Source of the DNA: a virus
DNA length: 64,000 nt
Virus record (IMG/VR): IMGVR_UViG_3300036835_000480
Location: 1-64,000 of that record
Strand: one strand, 5' to 3'
In this document: positions 55,952 to 64,000 of the stretch, one piece after another
Position numbering within the stretch: position 1 is the first letter of the stretch
Layout: each line of letters starts with the position of its first letter
The notes under the pieces: model-generated
The model's database searches: none
What the model saw: only the letters and a program-made list of their open reading frames with translations
What the model was told of the DNA's origin: nothing
Translations under genes and position numbers: made by a program

Positions 55952-57607
55952 CTATCCCGCCGGTCGAATAAAGCCCGCCGGCCGGTACTGGCGCTCGTCG
56001 CGCGCCTGCCAGCCGGCGGGGACGGGCGTCCACGACTGGCCGGCATCGGCGCTGTAATAGGTTGGGCTATCCGCGAAGCCGAGGCGCAGCAACAACGCGC
56101 TCAACTCGCGATCCCAGGCGAGCAGTTGGAGAAAGGCGCCCCCGGTGCCGAGTCCGGCGGGAAAGGGCGTCCAGGTGTTCCCGTCGTCGCTACTCTGGCC
56201 CCAGAGCGGCGTCTGCGCTGCCGCTGCATCCTGCCAGGCCGCGATCAGGCGCACGCTGTCGCTGCCGCCCGGCCCGGCCGCCATCAAACTCACGTTGCGC
56301 GGCGCGAGCCCCTGGGGGATGCGCCGCACCGTCCGCTCCGACACGATCGCCAGGGCGGGCACGTTCGGCGGCGGCGGCGGCGGCGGCGCCAGCGTCGGGT
56401 AGCCGTCGAACCAGGGCCCCTCCAGCGGCGGGCCGAATGGCGCGACCGGACGGTGCTCTGAGTTGGCATCCATCCCCAGGCGCAAGGCGAGCGCTCCGGG
56501 CGCGGCGCTACTCAGTTCGCCGGCCTGCCAGGTCCAGAGGAAGCAGCCCGAGGGGTTCGCGTAGATATCCCCGCCACTGGTATCCTGGTAGCCGTCCGCG
56601 TGGCCGGTACCGCCCGGCTCGCTGGCGGACCAGCTCCAGCGCTGCGTCGTCGTATCGTAGCTCTGGACGCTGGCCAGGTCGCTCCGTCCCCCCGCGACCA
56701 GGGCGACGAAGTCAAAGAAGCTCACCCGCTGCTCGGTGGTCTCGAAGTCGATCATCTGGCCCGGGGGGTCGCCGATCAGCGTCGTATGTTTGTGACTCTG
56801 GAGCCGGACGGTCGTGTAGCGCTCTCGCTGGACGAGCGCACCGCTCTGGCCGGGCGTCGGGTCGATCCAGAGCCAGTTATCCCCTGCCCCGAGCACCGCG
56901 CTCGCCGTCCGGGTCCACGGGGCGGTCGGGTCCGCCGCCGGGCCGTAGGCCTCCAGGGTCTGTCCGGCCCCGGCGAGCCAGATCTGCCCGAGGCCATCCA
57001 CGCCGACGAGGAGCTGATGGTTGCGCCCGACGAGGAGGAGCTGGGGCCGCTCATCGGCGACGGGCGGCCAGGAGAGGCGGTAGATCGAGGGCGTGAGCTT
57101 CGCGCCCGGCCCGACCCCCTCCGCGGTGAGCACCTGGTAGTAGAAGTACGCCCCGCCGGGCACCTTGATCCAGGGCGGGCCGTCGTCCACCGGCCCGACC
57201 GCCAGCCGCGTTCCCTCCGGCGGGAGCTGCACGGGAAAATGGACCGGGTACACGTCGTGTAGCGTCGGGCGGTTCGGGCCGTAGAGCACGCCCGTGACCG
57301 GCTCGTCGATGCCCGCGATGGCAACGGTGCAGGTCTTGCCCGTGATCGCCAGCACCTCGCCGGGCAGGACGCGGCGCACCCACGGCAGCGCGCCCCACTT
57401 CTGACGCCAGTAGCGGTCGTAGGCGTCCCAGAAGGCCTCCGTCAGCGGGCCGGCTGCCTCGACGGGCGTCTCGCCCGCCTCGATCGCCGCCACCAGCGCG
57501 TCGGCCACCTCGGGCACGACCAGCGCGGTCGTGACCGCATCGAAGGCGCGCGGCGGATCACCGACCAGGTCGGCGTAGGTGACGGGCTTCTCTACGGGCT
57601 CGGCCAC
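55952..57607 (-). CDS. tail protein with beta-propeller-like region
   Basis: 551 residues. The N-terminal 130 residues look like a tail attachment domain (VRRVLPGEVLAITGKTCTVA). The rest has repeated sensor-like blades (QLLLVGRNHQLLVGVDGLGQ; LWGQSSDDGNTWTPFPAG; TYYSADAGQSWTPVPAG), the last two being Asp-box (BNR) motifs of sialidase-like propellers. Possible sugar binding; catalysis is not shown. Confidence 0.65.
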   Translation of the reverse strand: MAEPVEKPVTYADLVGDPPRAFDAVTTALVVPEVADALVAAIEAGETPVEAAGPLTEAFWDAYDRYWRQKWGALPWVRRVLPGEVLAITGKTCTVAIAGIDEPVTGVLYGPNRPTLHDVYPVHFPVQLPPEGTRLAVGPVDDGPPWIKVPGGAYFYYQVLTAEGVGPGAKLTPSIYRLSWPPVADERPQLLLVGRNHQLLVGVDGLGQIWLAGAGQTLEAYGPAADPTAPWTRTASAVLGAGDNWLWIDPTPGQSGALVQRERYTTVRLQSHKHTTLIGDPPGQMIDFETTEQRVSFFDFVALVAGGRSDLASVQSYDTTTQRWSWSASEPGGTGHADGYQDTSGGDIYANPSGCFLWTWQAGELSSAAPGALALRLGMDANSEHRPVAPFGPPLEGPWFDGYPTLAPPPPPPPNVPALAIVSERTVRRIPQGLAPRNVSLMAAGPGGSDSVRLIAAWQDAAAAQTPLWGQSSDDGNTWTPFPAGLGTGGAFLQLLAWDRELSALLLRLGFADSPTYYSADAGQSWTPVPAGWQARDERQYRPAGFIRPAG

Positions 57608-57610
57608 GCC

Positions 57611-57958
57611 TCACTCCAGCACGTCGTCGATCCACATCGTCTTGGTCTCGTCGTCGATGAACACGCGCACCCGTTTGCCGACGATCTGCGCCGGGCTCCA
57701 GCTCTTGCGCCCCCAGGCCGCGCGGGTGCCCGGCTGCGCCACGCCCTGCGGGAAGGGATCGAGATTGACCGTCGCCGTCTTGCCCGCGGTGTTCAGCCCC
57801 GTGCAGGTGCCCAGCCAGGGCCGCGCCTGGGGACGGTATTTTTTGAATAATTCATCCGTGTAATCTTTCAAACTCTGAATATATTGCTCCACCGCCGCCT
57901 GGATGCGCGCGCGGTGCCCCTCGACGCTGGCATCCTCCGGGAGGGGGCGGTCCGGCAT
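57611..57958 (-). CDS. tail hub accessory protein
   Basis: 115 residues. A helix (IQAAVEQYIQSLKDYTDELF) is followed by an OB-like small barrel (ATVNLDPFPQGVAQPG; KRVRVFIDDETKTMWIDDVL). Between hub and propeller genes. Probably a baseplate spike/OB-fold protein. Confidence 0.6.
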   Translation of the reverse strand: MPDRPLPEDASVEGHRARIQAAVEQYIQSLKDYTDELFKKYRPQARPWLGTCTGLNTAGKTATVNLDPFPQGVAQPGTRAAWGRKSWSPAQIVGKRVRVFIDDETKTMWIDDVLE

Positions 57959-57966
57959 GTCCGCCA

Positions 57967-59490
57967 CTAGCCGTCTCCATCCGCGACCCACTCCGCGCTG
58001 AGCGTCCCCACGCTCTCGTCGAGCGGCTGGGAGACCCCCGTGAGTCGGTACCACCCATTGACGATGGCGCCATCAGCAATTCGGACCTCGTCCCCCAGGT
58101 CATAAAAGGGTACCGCTGAGTCGGCGGTGATACTCAGCGTATCCGCGGCGCCGAGTTCCGTCGCCAGCAGATAGGCGGCGTAGGCGTTCGCCGTACCGAA
58201 CGGCGCGGTGCTGGTACCCGGCTGTCGGTCCGTAATCTGCTGCGTCTTCGTCACCCCCGGGCGGTGCGGGTTCACGCTCGACGCCGAGACGGCGAGCCCG
58301 CCGTAATCGACGGTCATGGGGAATCCGCCCACGGGTAGCCCCACGGCGTCGGAGCGATTCTCGATGCCTCTCCCCGAGAACATTCTGCGGCTGCCTGGTA
58401 GCTCGGGGAACCCCCCGCCCCCCGCGCCGGCATCTTGCCCCGTCGGGTCGTTCGCCACCATCTGGTAGTGGACGGCGGTAAAGCTGGCATCGCGCACCGC
58501 GCGGCTGAGCTGCTCCCAGGGTAGCGCCAGCAGCCCGCCGACGGCCGGATCGCGGCTCACCACCCACGGCCCCGCCCGCCGCAGGAGCCCCGGGCGGAGC
58601 GCCGGCCGTCCCTGGCTGTCGTAGGTGATGCGGAACGGCTCGTAGTTCCACAGGTAGTCGAACAGGTCGCCCCAGGTGGCCGGCTGGCCGGCGTTGGTGA
58701 TCAGCACGGGTACGTCACCGAATAGCCCCGGGTGCCCCCCGGGTAATTCAGGGATATCGCGCGCGCCACCGTCCGCCGGCGGCGTGGGTGCCACGGGCGC
58801 GCCGCGCAGGTCGACGCCGGCCCAGGCGGGGTCGATCACCAACCCCAGCGCGCCCTTGTCCCAGAGCTGGGCGGCGATGTAGGTGGCGACCGTATCCGGC
58901 CCGCCGATCGGCGGCATGCCGCGGCCGATCTGAAAGGCCGCGTCGCTCTGCAGGCGGCCCCAGGACATGTAGCCGGAGGCGCTGTACTCGGCGCGGTAGA
59001 CGTGCGTCAGCCAGTCCACGGCGGTATGCGTGAGCGGGTTGCCGCCCAGCGCGTCGTCGTCGCGGCTCGGGCAGCTATCGTTGACGTAGACCGGGCTCTG
59101 CCAGGTGAGCGGCCCGCCGCCGGCGCTCTCGACCGTCCAGACCACGCGCAGCGCGTTGCTCAGCGCCACGTAGCCGGCCAGCGGCCCGCCGGGCAGATAG
59201 CCCGCCGGATCGTTCAGCACCAACCGCAGCGTCTCCTGCTGATAGCGGCGGTTGACCAGTTGCGCCTCGCGGCGCGAGCCGACGCCGACGCTGGGGAGCG
59301 CCGTCAGGTTCGAGTAGTCGCTGATCTCGACCTGGTAGACCGTCGTCGTGGCGGCCCGCCAGGGCATGGTGAACGCGCCCAGCCAGGGCGCCGGCCCGCT
59401 GAACACCGCGCGCGTCTCGTCCATCCCCGGCGGGAGCTGCCAGGGCCCGTAGTAAGGGCTGCCGTAGCGCACACTGCCGTAGACCGGCAC
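57967..59490 (-). CDS. tail hub / Tal-like protein
   Basis: 507 residues from GTG with GGAGG upstream. The order (after the distal tail protein, before fibres) and features such as VGSRREAQLVNRRYQQETLR, RVVWTVESAGGGPLTW and a C-terminal GDEVRIADGAIVNGWYRLTG (OB-like end common in gp27/Tal hubs) fit the baseplate hub that plugs the tail tube. No peptidase domain is seen. Confidence 0.65.
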   Translation of the reverse strand: MPVYGSVRYGSPYYGPWQLPPGMDETRAVFSGPAPWLGAFTMPWRAATTTVYQVEISDYSNLTALPSVGVGSRREAQLVNRRYQQETLRLVLNDPAGYLPGGPLAGYVALSNALRVVWTVESAGGGPLTWQSPVYVNDSCPSRDDDALGGNPLTHTAVDWLTHVYRAEYSASGYMSWGRLQSDAAFQIGRGMPPIGGPDTVATYIAAQLWDKGALGLVIDPAWAGVDLRGAPVAPTPPADGGARDIPELPGGHPGLFGDVPVLITNAGQPATWGDLFDYLWNYEPFRITYDSQGRPALRPGLLRRAGPWVVSRDPAVGGLLALPWEQLSRAVRDASFTAVHYQMVANDPTGQDAGAGGGGFPELPGSRRMFSGRGIENRSDAVGLPVGGFPMTVDYGGLAVSASSVNPHRPGVTKTQQITDRQPGTSTAPFGTANAYAAYLLATELGAADTLSITADSAVPFYDLGDEVRIADGAIVNGWYRLTGVSQPLDESVGTLSAEWVADGDG

Positions 59491-59492
59491 GG

Positions 59493-59867
59493 CTAGACCT
59501 CCGCCAGCGTGGCGCTGAGCATGAAATACCCCGAGAAATCCTGTTCGCCGAGCCCCTGGCTGGTATCGAAGATGACGTTGAGGATCTCGCGGTGGGTATA
59601 GAGTACGTAGGGACCGCGCTGCTCGTAGGCGTTGCGGATCACGTTCAGGCGCGCCTCCAGGTCAACCCCCCAGGGCACGTACATCACGATCGGGAGGGTG
59701 CGCTTGGCGAGCGGATCGCCGCGCGTGATCAGCGTCGGCGGACCCCCGTTCGGGTCGTCGGCCTTGCGCGCGCGCGCCGGCCGCTGCCACTGCGGATCGC
59801 CCGTGACGTAGACCGTTACGTCCACGCCGAGCGCGCCGGAGCCAAAGCGCCAGGGAACGGGGGTCAT
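59493..59867 (-). CDS. distal tail (Dit)-like protein
   Basis: 124 residues, overlapping the tape measure stop. PIVMYVPWGVDLEARLNVIR and GPYVLYTHREILNVIFDTSQ resemble the small N-terminal Dit domain that forms the hub ring. Shorter than most Dit proteins. Assigned by position. Confidence 0.55.
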   Translation of the reverse strand: MTPVPWRFGSGALGVDVTVYVTGDPQWQRPARARKADDPNGGPPTLITRGDPLAKRTLPIVMYVPWGVDLEARLNVIRNAYEQRGPYVLYTHREILNVIFDTSQGLGEQDFSGYFMLSATLAEV

Positions 59868-62800
59868 ACGCGCAGCCGCGCTTTCGCCACGTCGGCGGCC
59901 TTGCTGAGCATGTCTTTGCTGGTCTCGAGTATGTTCGTCTGGCCCAGCGTCACCGACGGGCCGGCGGCCTTCTCCACCGCCCGGCGGATAGCGCGCAGGT
60001 TTTCGAGCTGCTCGTCGAGGTTCTTCTTCTGCTCCTGGAAATCGCGCTCGGCCTTCGCCTGCTCGCGGCGCCGCTGCGCTTCCTGCTCGTCGAACTGCAC
60101 TTCCGCCGCTGTGCGCCCCTGCTGTTTGGGGTCGCGCGCGCGCTCCTCGGCCTCCTTGATTAGCGCATCCCAGTATTTCTGGCGCGCCGCCGCTTCCTGC
60201 TCGTCCAGCTTCTTCTGGCGCGCGGCGTTGTCCTCGATCGCCTTCTCCTGGGCAGCGCCGAACTGCTGGGTCGTCTTCCCCTGCGCGGCGGCCCCGTCGC
60301 GGATCGCCTTCTCCAGCGCGTCGTCGGCCGTCTTCACGCGGGTATCGCGCTCCTTCGCGGCCTGGGCGACCTGCTGGTTGTACGTCGCGATCAGCTTGCC
60401 GACCTGCTCGTTGAGCTTGTTCATTTGGTCGGCAGCCTTCTCCGTCGCTTTCTGGAGCTGCTGGTTGCTGCTCTGGAGCGTCTGGTTGAGCTGGTTAGCC
60501 TGGCTCTGCTGGTTCAGGGCGTCGGTCCCCTGCTGCTGGATCTCGGCCAGCCGCCGCGCGGACTCCTTGCTCTGGGCATCGGTAAACCCGAAGGCGTCGA
60601 GCGCGGCATTTTGCTGGCGGATCGAGATTGCGTTGGCCTGCTGCCGCTGCTGATCGTTGAACGCCTCCATCGCCTGGGCCTGCGCCCGCAGCCCCTGCGC
60701 GGCGGCCTCGCCGATCTGCTTGACGATGTCGGCCATCTGCTGGCCGACGCCCTGCAGCCCCTGCGTGAGCGTCTGCTGGGCGCTGGTGACGGCGTCGCGG
60801 TACTGCTGCTGTGCATCCCGGATCGCCGCGGCGTGCTGCGTGATCGCGGCCTGGATCGCCTGATCGGTTTGGATAGTCGCGTCGTTCGCCGCGCGGCTCG
60901 CGGTCGCAATGTCGCGCCCGACCTGCTGGCTCGACGCCGTGCGCGCCGCGTCGATCTCGCGCAGGCTGTTGCGGAAATCCGTCTGCACCTCGTCGCGAGT
61001 CCGCTGCGCGTCGACCTGCTGCACCGCAAATTGGCGCTGCGCCTGGTCCTCGGCGCGCGCGCGCTCGGCCTGGCCCTCCTGGAAATTGCGCTGGAGCTTG
61101 CCGAGCGCGTCCTCGGTCTTCTGAATGTCCACGTCGATCTTGAGGGTGAGCTGGCCGTTCTGGCGCACGAACGTCGTGAGCGCGCTGATCTGCTCGCGCG
61201 CGTCCTGCGCCGCGGTGCCCCCGGCCTCCAGATCGCGCACGAGCCGGTCGGTGAGCCCGCCCGCGCCGAGCGCCGTCAGCAGCGTACGGTATGCCTCGGT
61301 GCTCTGCCCGGTCGCCGCCAGGAACTTCGCCTGCGCCGCAGTCGCGCTATCGGTCGCCTCGGCGAGCGCGGTCATTCCCCCGCCGAGCCGCGCCCGCTGC
61401 TCCTCCTCCAGGAAGCCCGCGAAGCCCTTGGCCAGCGCGCCGACCTGGTCCACGATGAGCTTGAGCTGCTGCTGGGTAAGCTGCGTCACGTCGCCGAACT
61501 GGCCCAGGTCGATACCGGCCTGCCGCGCCGCCTCGGCCATCGCTGCATACGGGCCTTCTGTCGCCTTGACCGCTTCGACGTTGGCGATCTGCTGCGCCGT
61601 GAGCGCGGGATAGACCGCGCTGGCGAGATCATTCAGCGGCTTCGCCAGCGCGCTCGCACTCGCCGCCGCCGCGGCCGCGCTCTTGGCCTGCGCGTCGAGC
61701 GCGGCCGCCGCCAGGTCGCCGGCCTGCTTCTGGAGCGCCAGCGCCTCGGCCAGGTCGGTGCTCTTGGCCGCCGCGTCACGGAGCGCGATCACCTGCGCGG
61801 CGATCGTCTTGTCGTGGATCTCGAAGACCTGGCTGGACTCCTCGGTCGCCTCCTTCGCCTTGAGGATCCCCTCGACCAGCGCGCCGCTGGTGACGCCCGA
61901 GAGGTTCTTCACGGGATCGAGGGCCTTCACCAGCTCGGCATTCCAGTCGACCTGGACGCCGATGGCGGCGGCAAGGCCCGCCGCCAGCCGTTCTTGCGCG
62001 GTTTTCTGCAGCTCGATCTGTTGTGCCTGCGCGGCCGCCGCCGCGGCCGCCTTCTGCTGCGCCTCGGTCAGCCCCTCTTGAGCGCTCGTGCCCGCCTCGA
62101 TGGAGCGCTGGAGGTCGGCGTGGGATTCGGCGAGGAGCGCGTTGGCCAGGGTGGCGTCCCTGGTCTCCTTCTCGTTCGCGATGATCATCGCGTTCAGATC
62201 GTCGATCACGTTCGTGGTGTTCGCGATCCTGGCGATATCCGCGTCGGAGGCTGCGGTGCTGACCTTGAGCGGCCCCTGCGGCACGCCCTCCGCGGGCTTG
62301 AGCTGCCCCGTGCCGGGATCGACGCCGGTGGCCGGCGCCGGCGAGCCCGGCAGCGGCTGGCCGCCGAGCGCCTGGATCAGCCGCGCCGCCTCGCGCGTCC
62401 GCGGATCGGCGAGAAACTTGTCGATCGCCTCCCCGACCTTGCCCATTCCCGTAACAAAGCCGCTGAGCGCGGTGACGACCTCGGTCAGGGTCGGGAGCAG
62501 CGTATCGCCGAGCTGGCCCGCGAGCGCCGTGACCGACTGCTCGAAGCGCTTCGTCGCGGAGACGGCGGTATCGGCCATCGTGTTGTAGGCGTCGCTCGTG
62601 CTGCCCGCCTGCTCCTGGTTCGTGCGCAGCGCCTCGCGGACCGTATCGAGCTGGTTCAGCAGCACCTGCGCCGCCTGCCGCGCCTGCAGATCGGGGAAGA
62701 GCTGCTGTAAGACGTTCGCCTTCTGGGCTTCGCTCAGCCCCTCTAGACGGCGCCGCAGGGCATCGAGGATCTCGATCGGCGCTGCCAGCTTCCCGTTCGC

Positions 62801-63700
62801 GTCGGCGACGGCAATCCCCAGGTCTTTGAAATCCTGCGTGGTCTCTTTCGTGACCAGCTTGAGCAGGAGATTGTTCAGGTTGTTCAGGTTCTGCGCCGCA
62901 TCGCCGCCTTCCTTCGTTACGCCGACGATGAGCGCGCCCATCTCTTCGAGGGAGACGCCGGCGGCCTTCGCGCTGGCGGTGATCGGGCCTAGCCCGGCGG
63001 CAAGCTGCTGGCCGGTGACGACGCCATCGCGCACGGTGTTAAAGAACACGTCCGCGACGTGCGTGGCGTCAGTAGTCGCGAGCTTATAGGCGTTCAGGAT
63101 GCCGACGATCGCCGTCCCGAAGGTCGAGGCGTCGGTCTGCGCGGCGACGGCGCCCTGGGCGAACGTGCGCAGCAGCTCGATCGCTTGCTGCTGGGGCACG
63201 TTGATCGAGGAGAAGAGGTTGTACAGCCCCTTCGCCAGGGAGTCGGCGGACTGGCCGGTCTCGGCGGCGAGCTGGCGGAGCGAGGCCGTCGCCGCGGTGG
63301 TATCCAGGTCCAGCTTGATCGATTTGACCGCGGCGACCTGAAATTGCAGATCGGCGGCGACCTTCGCTGCCGCGGCCAGGCCGGCGATCAGCCCCGTGAC
63401 CGCCGCGCCGAGCGCCGCGACCCCGGCGGTCGCCCCGCCGATCCCGAGGAGCGTCTGGGTCGCCTGCGGGGCGAGCCCCGACACCTGGCCTAACTCGGTG
63501 ACGACGCCGCCTAGCGCGCCCTTGACCTGGGTCAGGTCCTGCGTGAGCTTATCCGCTTGCAGCCGCGGCTCGGGCACCTTGATCGAGCCGAAGAGCTGGT
63601 TGACGCGCGTGATCTCCTGGGCCAACTGGTTCGTCGCCGTGTTGACCTGAGAGATATCTAATAATGCTTCGGCGGTTATAGTTCCTGCTGAGATGGCCAC
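59864..63700 (-). CDS. tape measure protein
   Basis: 1278 residues from GTG. An N-terminal TMP_2-like region (LRQLAAETGQSADSLAKGLY; VTGQQLAAGLGPITASAKAA; GVSLEEMGALIVGVTKEGGD), a hydrophobic helix near residue 90-120 (LLGIGGATAGVAALGAAVTG), and a long Gln/Ala/Lys-rich coiled coil in the last 450 residues. It sets tail length: at the usual 1.5 angstrom per residue, about 190 nm. Confidence 0.93.
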   Translation of the reverse strand: MAISAGTITAEALLDISQVNTATNQLAQEITRVNQLFGSIKVPEPRLQADKLTQDLTQVKGALGGVVTELGQVSGLAPQATQTLLGIGGATAGVAALGAAVTGLIAGLAAAAKVAADLQFQVAAVKSIKLDLDTTAATASLRQLAAETGQSADSLAKGLYNLFSSINVPQQQAIELLRTFAQGAVAAQTDASTFGTAIVGILNAYKLATTDATHVADVFFNTVRDGVVTGQQLAAGLGPITASAKAAGVSLEEMGALIVGVTKEGGDAAQNLNNLNNLLLKLVTKETTQDFKDLGIAVADANGKLAAPIEILDALRRRLEGLSEAQKANVLQQLFPDLQARQAAQVLLNQLDTVREALRTNQEQAGSTSDAYNTMADTAVSATKRFEQSVTALAGQLGDTLLPTLTEVVTALSGFVTGMGKVGEAIDKFLADPRTREAARLIQALGGQPLPGSPAPATGVDPGTGQLKPAEGVPQGPLKVSTAASDADIARIANTTNVIDDLNAMIIANEKETRDATLANALLAESHADLQRSIEAGTSAQEGLTEAQQKAAAAAAAQAQQIELQKTAQERLAAGLAAAIGVQVDWNAELVKALDPVKNLSGVTSGALVEGILKAKEATEESSQVFEIHDKTIAAQVIALRDAAAKSTDLAEALALQKQAGDLAAAALDAQAKSAAAAAASASALAKPLNDLASAVYPALTAQQIANVEAVKATEGPYAAMAEAARQAGIDLGQFGDVTQLTQQQLKLIVDQVGALAKGFAGFLEEEQRARLGGGMTALAEATDSATAAQAKFLAATGQSTEAYRTLLTALGAGGLTDRLVRDLEAGGTAAQDAREQISALTTFVRQNGQLTLKIDVDIQKTEDALGKLQRNFQEGQAERARAEDQAQRQFAVQQVDAQRTRDEVQTDFRNSLREIDAARTASSQQVGRDIATASRAANDATIQTDQAIQAAITQHAAAIRDAQQQYRDAVTSAQQTLTQGLQGVGQQMADIVKQIGEAAAQGLRAQAQAMEAFNDQQRQQANAISIRQQNAALDAFGFTDAQSKESARRLAEIQQQGTDALNQQSQANQLNQTLQSSNQQLQKATEKAADQMNKLNEQVGKLIATYNQQVAQAAKERDTRVKTADDALEKAIRDGAAAQGKTTQQFGAAQEKAIEDNAARQKKLDEQEAAARQKYWDALIKEAEERARDPKQQGRTAAEVQFDEQEAQRRREQAKAERDFQEQKKNLDEQLENLRAIRRAVEKAAGPSVTLGQTNILETSKDMLSKAADVAKARLRV

Positions 63701-63703
63701 CGC

Positions 63704-64000
63704 TTAGCCCTCTCGTATCACGCGGCGCCACTGACCATCCGGCCCCTGTTCGACCCAGGGGATCGGCTGGTTCGGCTGGGCCCAGCGTACCTCGGTCCCG
63801 CTAATCGTGCCCACTGCCGGCAGCCCCGGCGGGGTCGGCGGGGCGACCGCCGGGGTCCGCCCCGCCTCCAGCGCCTCCCGCTCCGCCTGGCGGCGATGTG
63901 CCGCTAGATGCAGGGCTGCCTCGTCCAGCCACCAGCGGAGGTAGGCCGGCGCTCGCGGGATCAGAATGCTGCTCGGCCGCTGATGATACTCCTCCGCCAT
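63704..64000 (-). CDS. small pre-tape-measure protein (tail assembly region)
   Basis: 98 residues; the ATG is exactly at the window edge, so an upstream start cannot be excluded. PSSILIPRAPAYLRWWLDEA is like the short second protein of the tail chaperone pair (gpGT type) that comes just before tape measure genes. No frameshift site can be examined because the upstream sequence is outside the window. Confidence 0.6.
   Translation of the reverse strand: MAEEYHQRPSSILIPRAPAYLRWWLDEAALHLAAHRRQAEREALEAGRTPAVAPPTPPGLPAVGTISGTEVRWAQPNQPIPWVEQGPDGQWRRVIREG

Noticed and set aside
60425-62710. 761-residue rightward ORF opposite the tape measure gene
   Set aside because: Arg/Leu-rich shadow with no ribosome site or domain; the tape measure frame has coherent coiled-coil and TMP motifs.
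1-64000. Genome-wide TGA reassignment
   Set aside because: Many genes end in TGA within ATGA or GTGA overlaps with a following gene, so TGA is a working stop codon. Only two positions look odd.

Overview
The window looks like most of the genome of a temperate, long-tailed (siphovirus-type) phage with a very GC-rich genome, or the same phage as a prophage. The evidence is an HK97-type head module (small and large terminase, portal, MuF-like protein, U35 protease, major capsid protein, connectors), a 1278-residue tape measure protein followed by distal tail and fibre genes, a lambda-like replication pair (initiator plus DnaC-type loader), a tyrosine integrase and a pair of divergent repressor-type genes. 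The host cannot be named from the sequence. It must read sigma70-like promoters and AGGAGG ribosome sites. I saw no tRNA, CRISPR array, DNA polymerase or bacterial housekeeping gene.

Layout. Late genes run right to left on the minus strand. They start with terminase near 20.4 kb, continue through the head genes to the left edge (a tail gene cut at base 1), and resume at the right edge (64.0 kb) with the gene before the tape measure, the tape measure, tail hub, fibres and lysis genes down to 48 kb. The two edges therefore fit a circularly permuted genome opened between the tail-tube region and the tape measure. From 20.4 to 35.2 kb, also leftward, lie an IbrA/IbrB pair with a second ParB-like protein, a methyltransferase and a 2OG-oxygenase-like protein, then small genes, two nucleases, an HNH-SF2 helicase fusion, the DnaC-like loader, an initiator gene with four iterons (candidate origin) and a Sak4-like ATPase. 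The lysogeny module (HTH genes, divergent promoters, integrase, candidate attP region) is at 36-41 kb. Rightward blocks of small, often zinc-binding genes (6.5-8.9, 16.4-18.5 and 41-46.9 kb) are driven by seven copies of one promoter, TTGCAT-N17-TACTAT or close variants.

Mobile and regulatory features. Six free-standing homing-type endonuclease genes (one GIY-YIG, five HNH) are scattered through the genome. Three of them and one noncoding RNA locus share a promoter whose -35 region is a palindrome (GGCGT-N4-ACGCC) at nearly fixed distance from the -10 box. Four endonuclease genes share a 5' leader hairpin of one architecture. The RNA locus (about 13.95-14.20 kb) folds into a pseudoknotted structure that resembles, from memory, the HEARO/omega RNA of IscB elements. 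It sits in a palindrome-ended insertion with no IscB gene. One HNH gene is flanked by two diverged copies of the 3' end of the gene it entered, and another splits a collagen-like fibre gene. Two genes carry an in-frame TGA where a zinc-ligand cysteine is expected.
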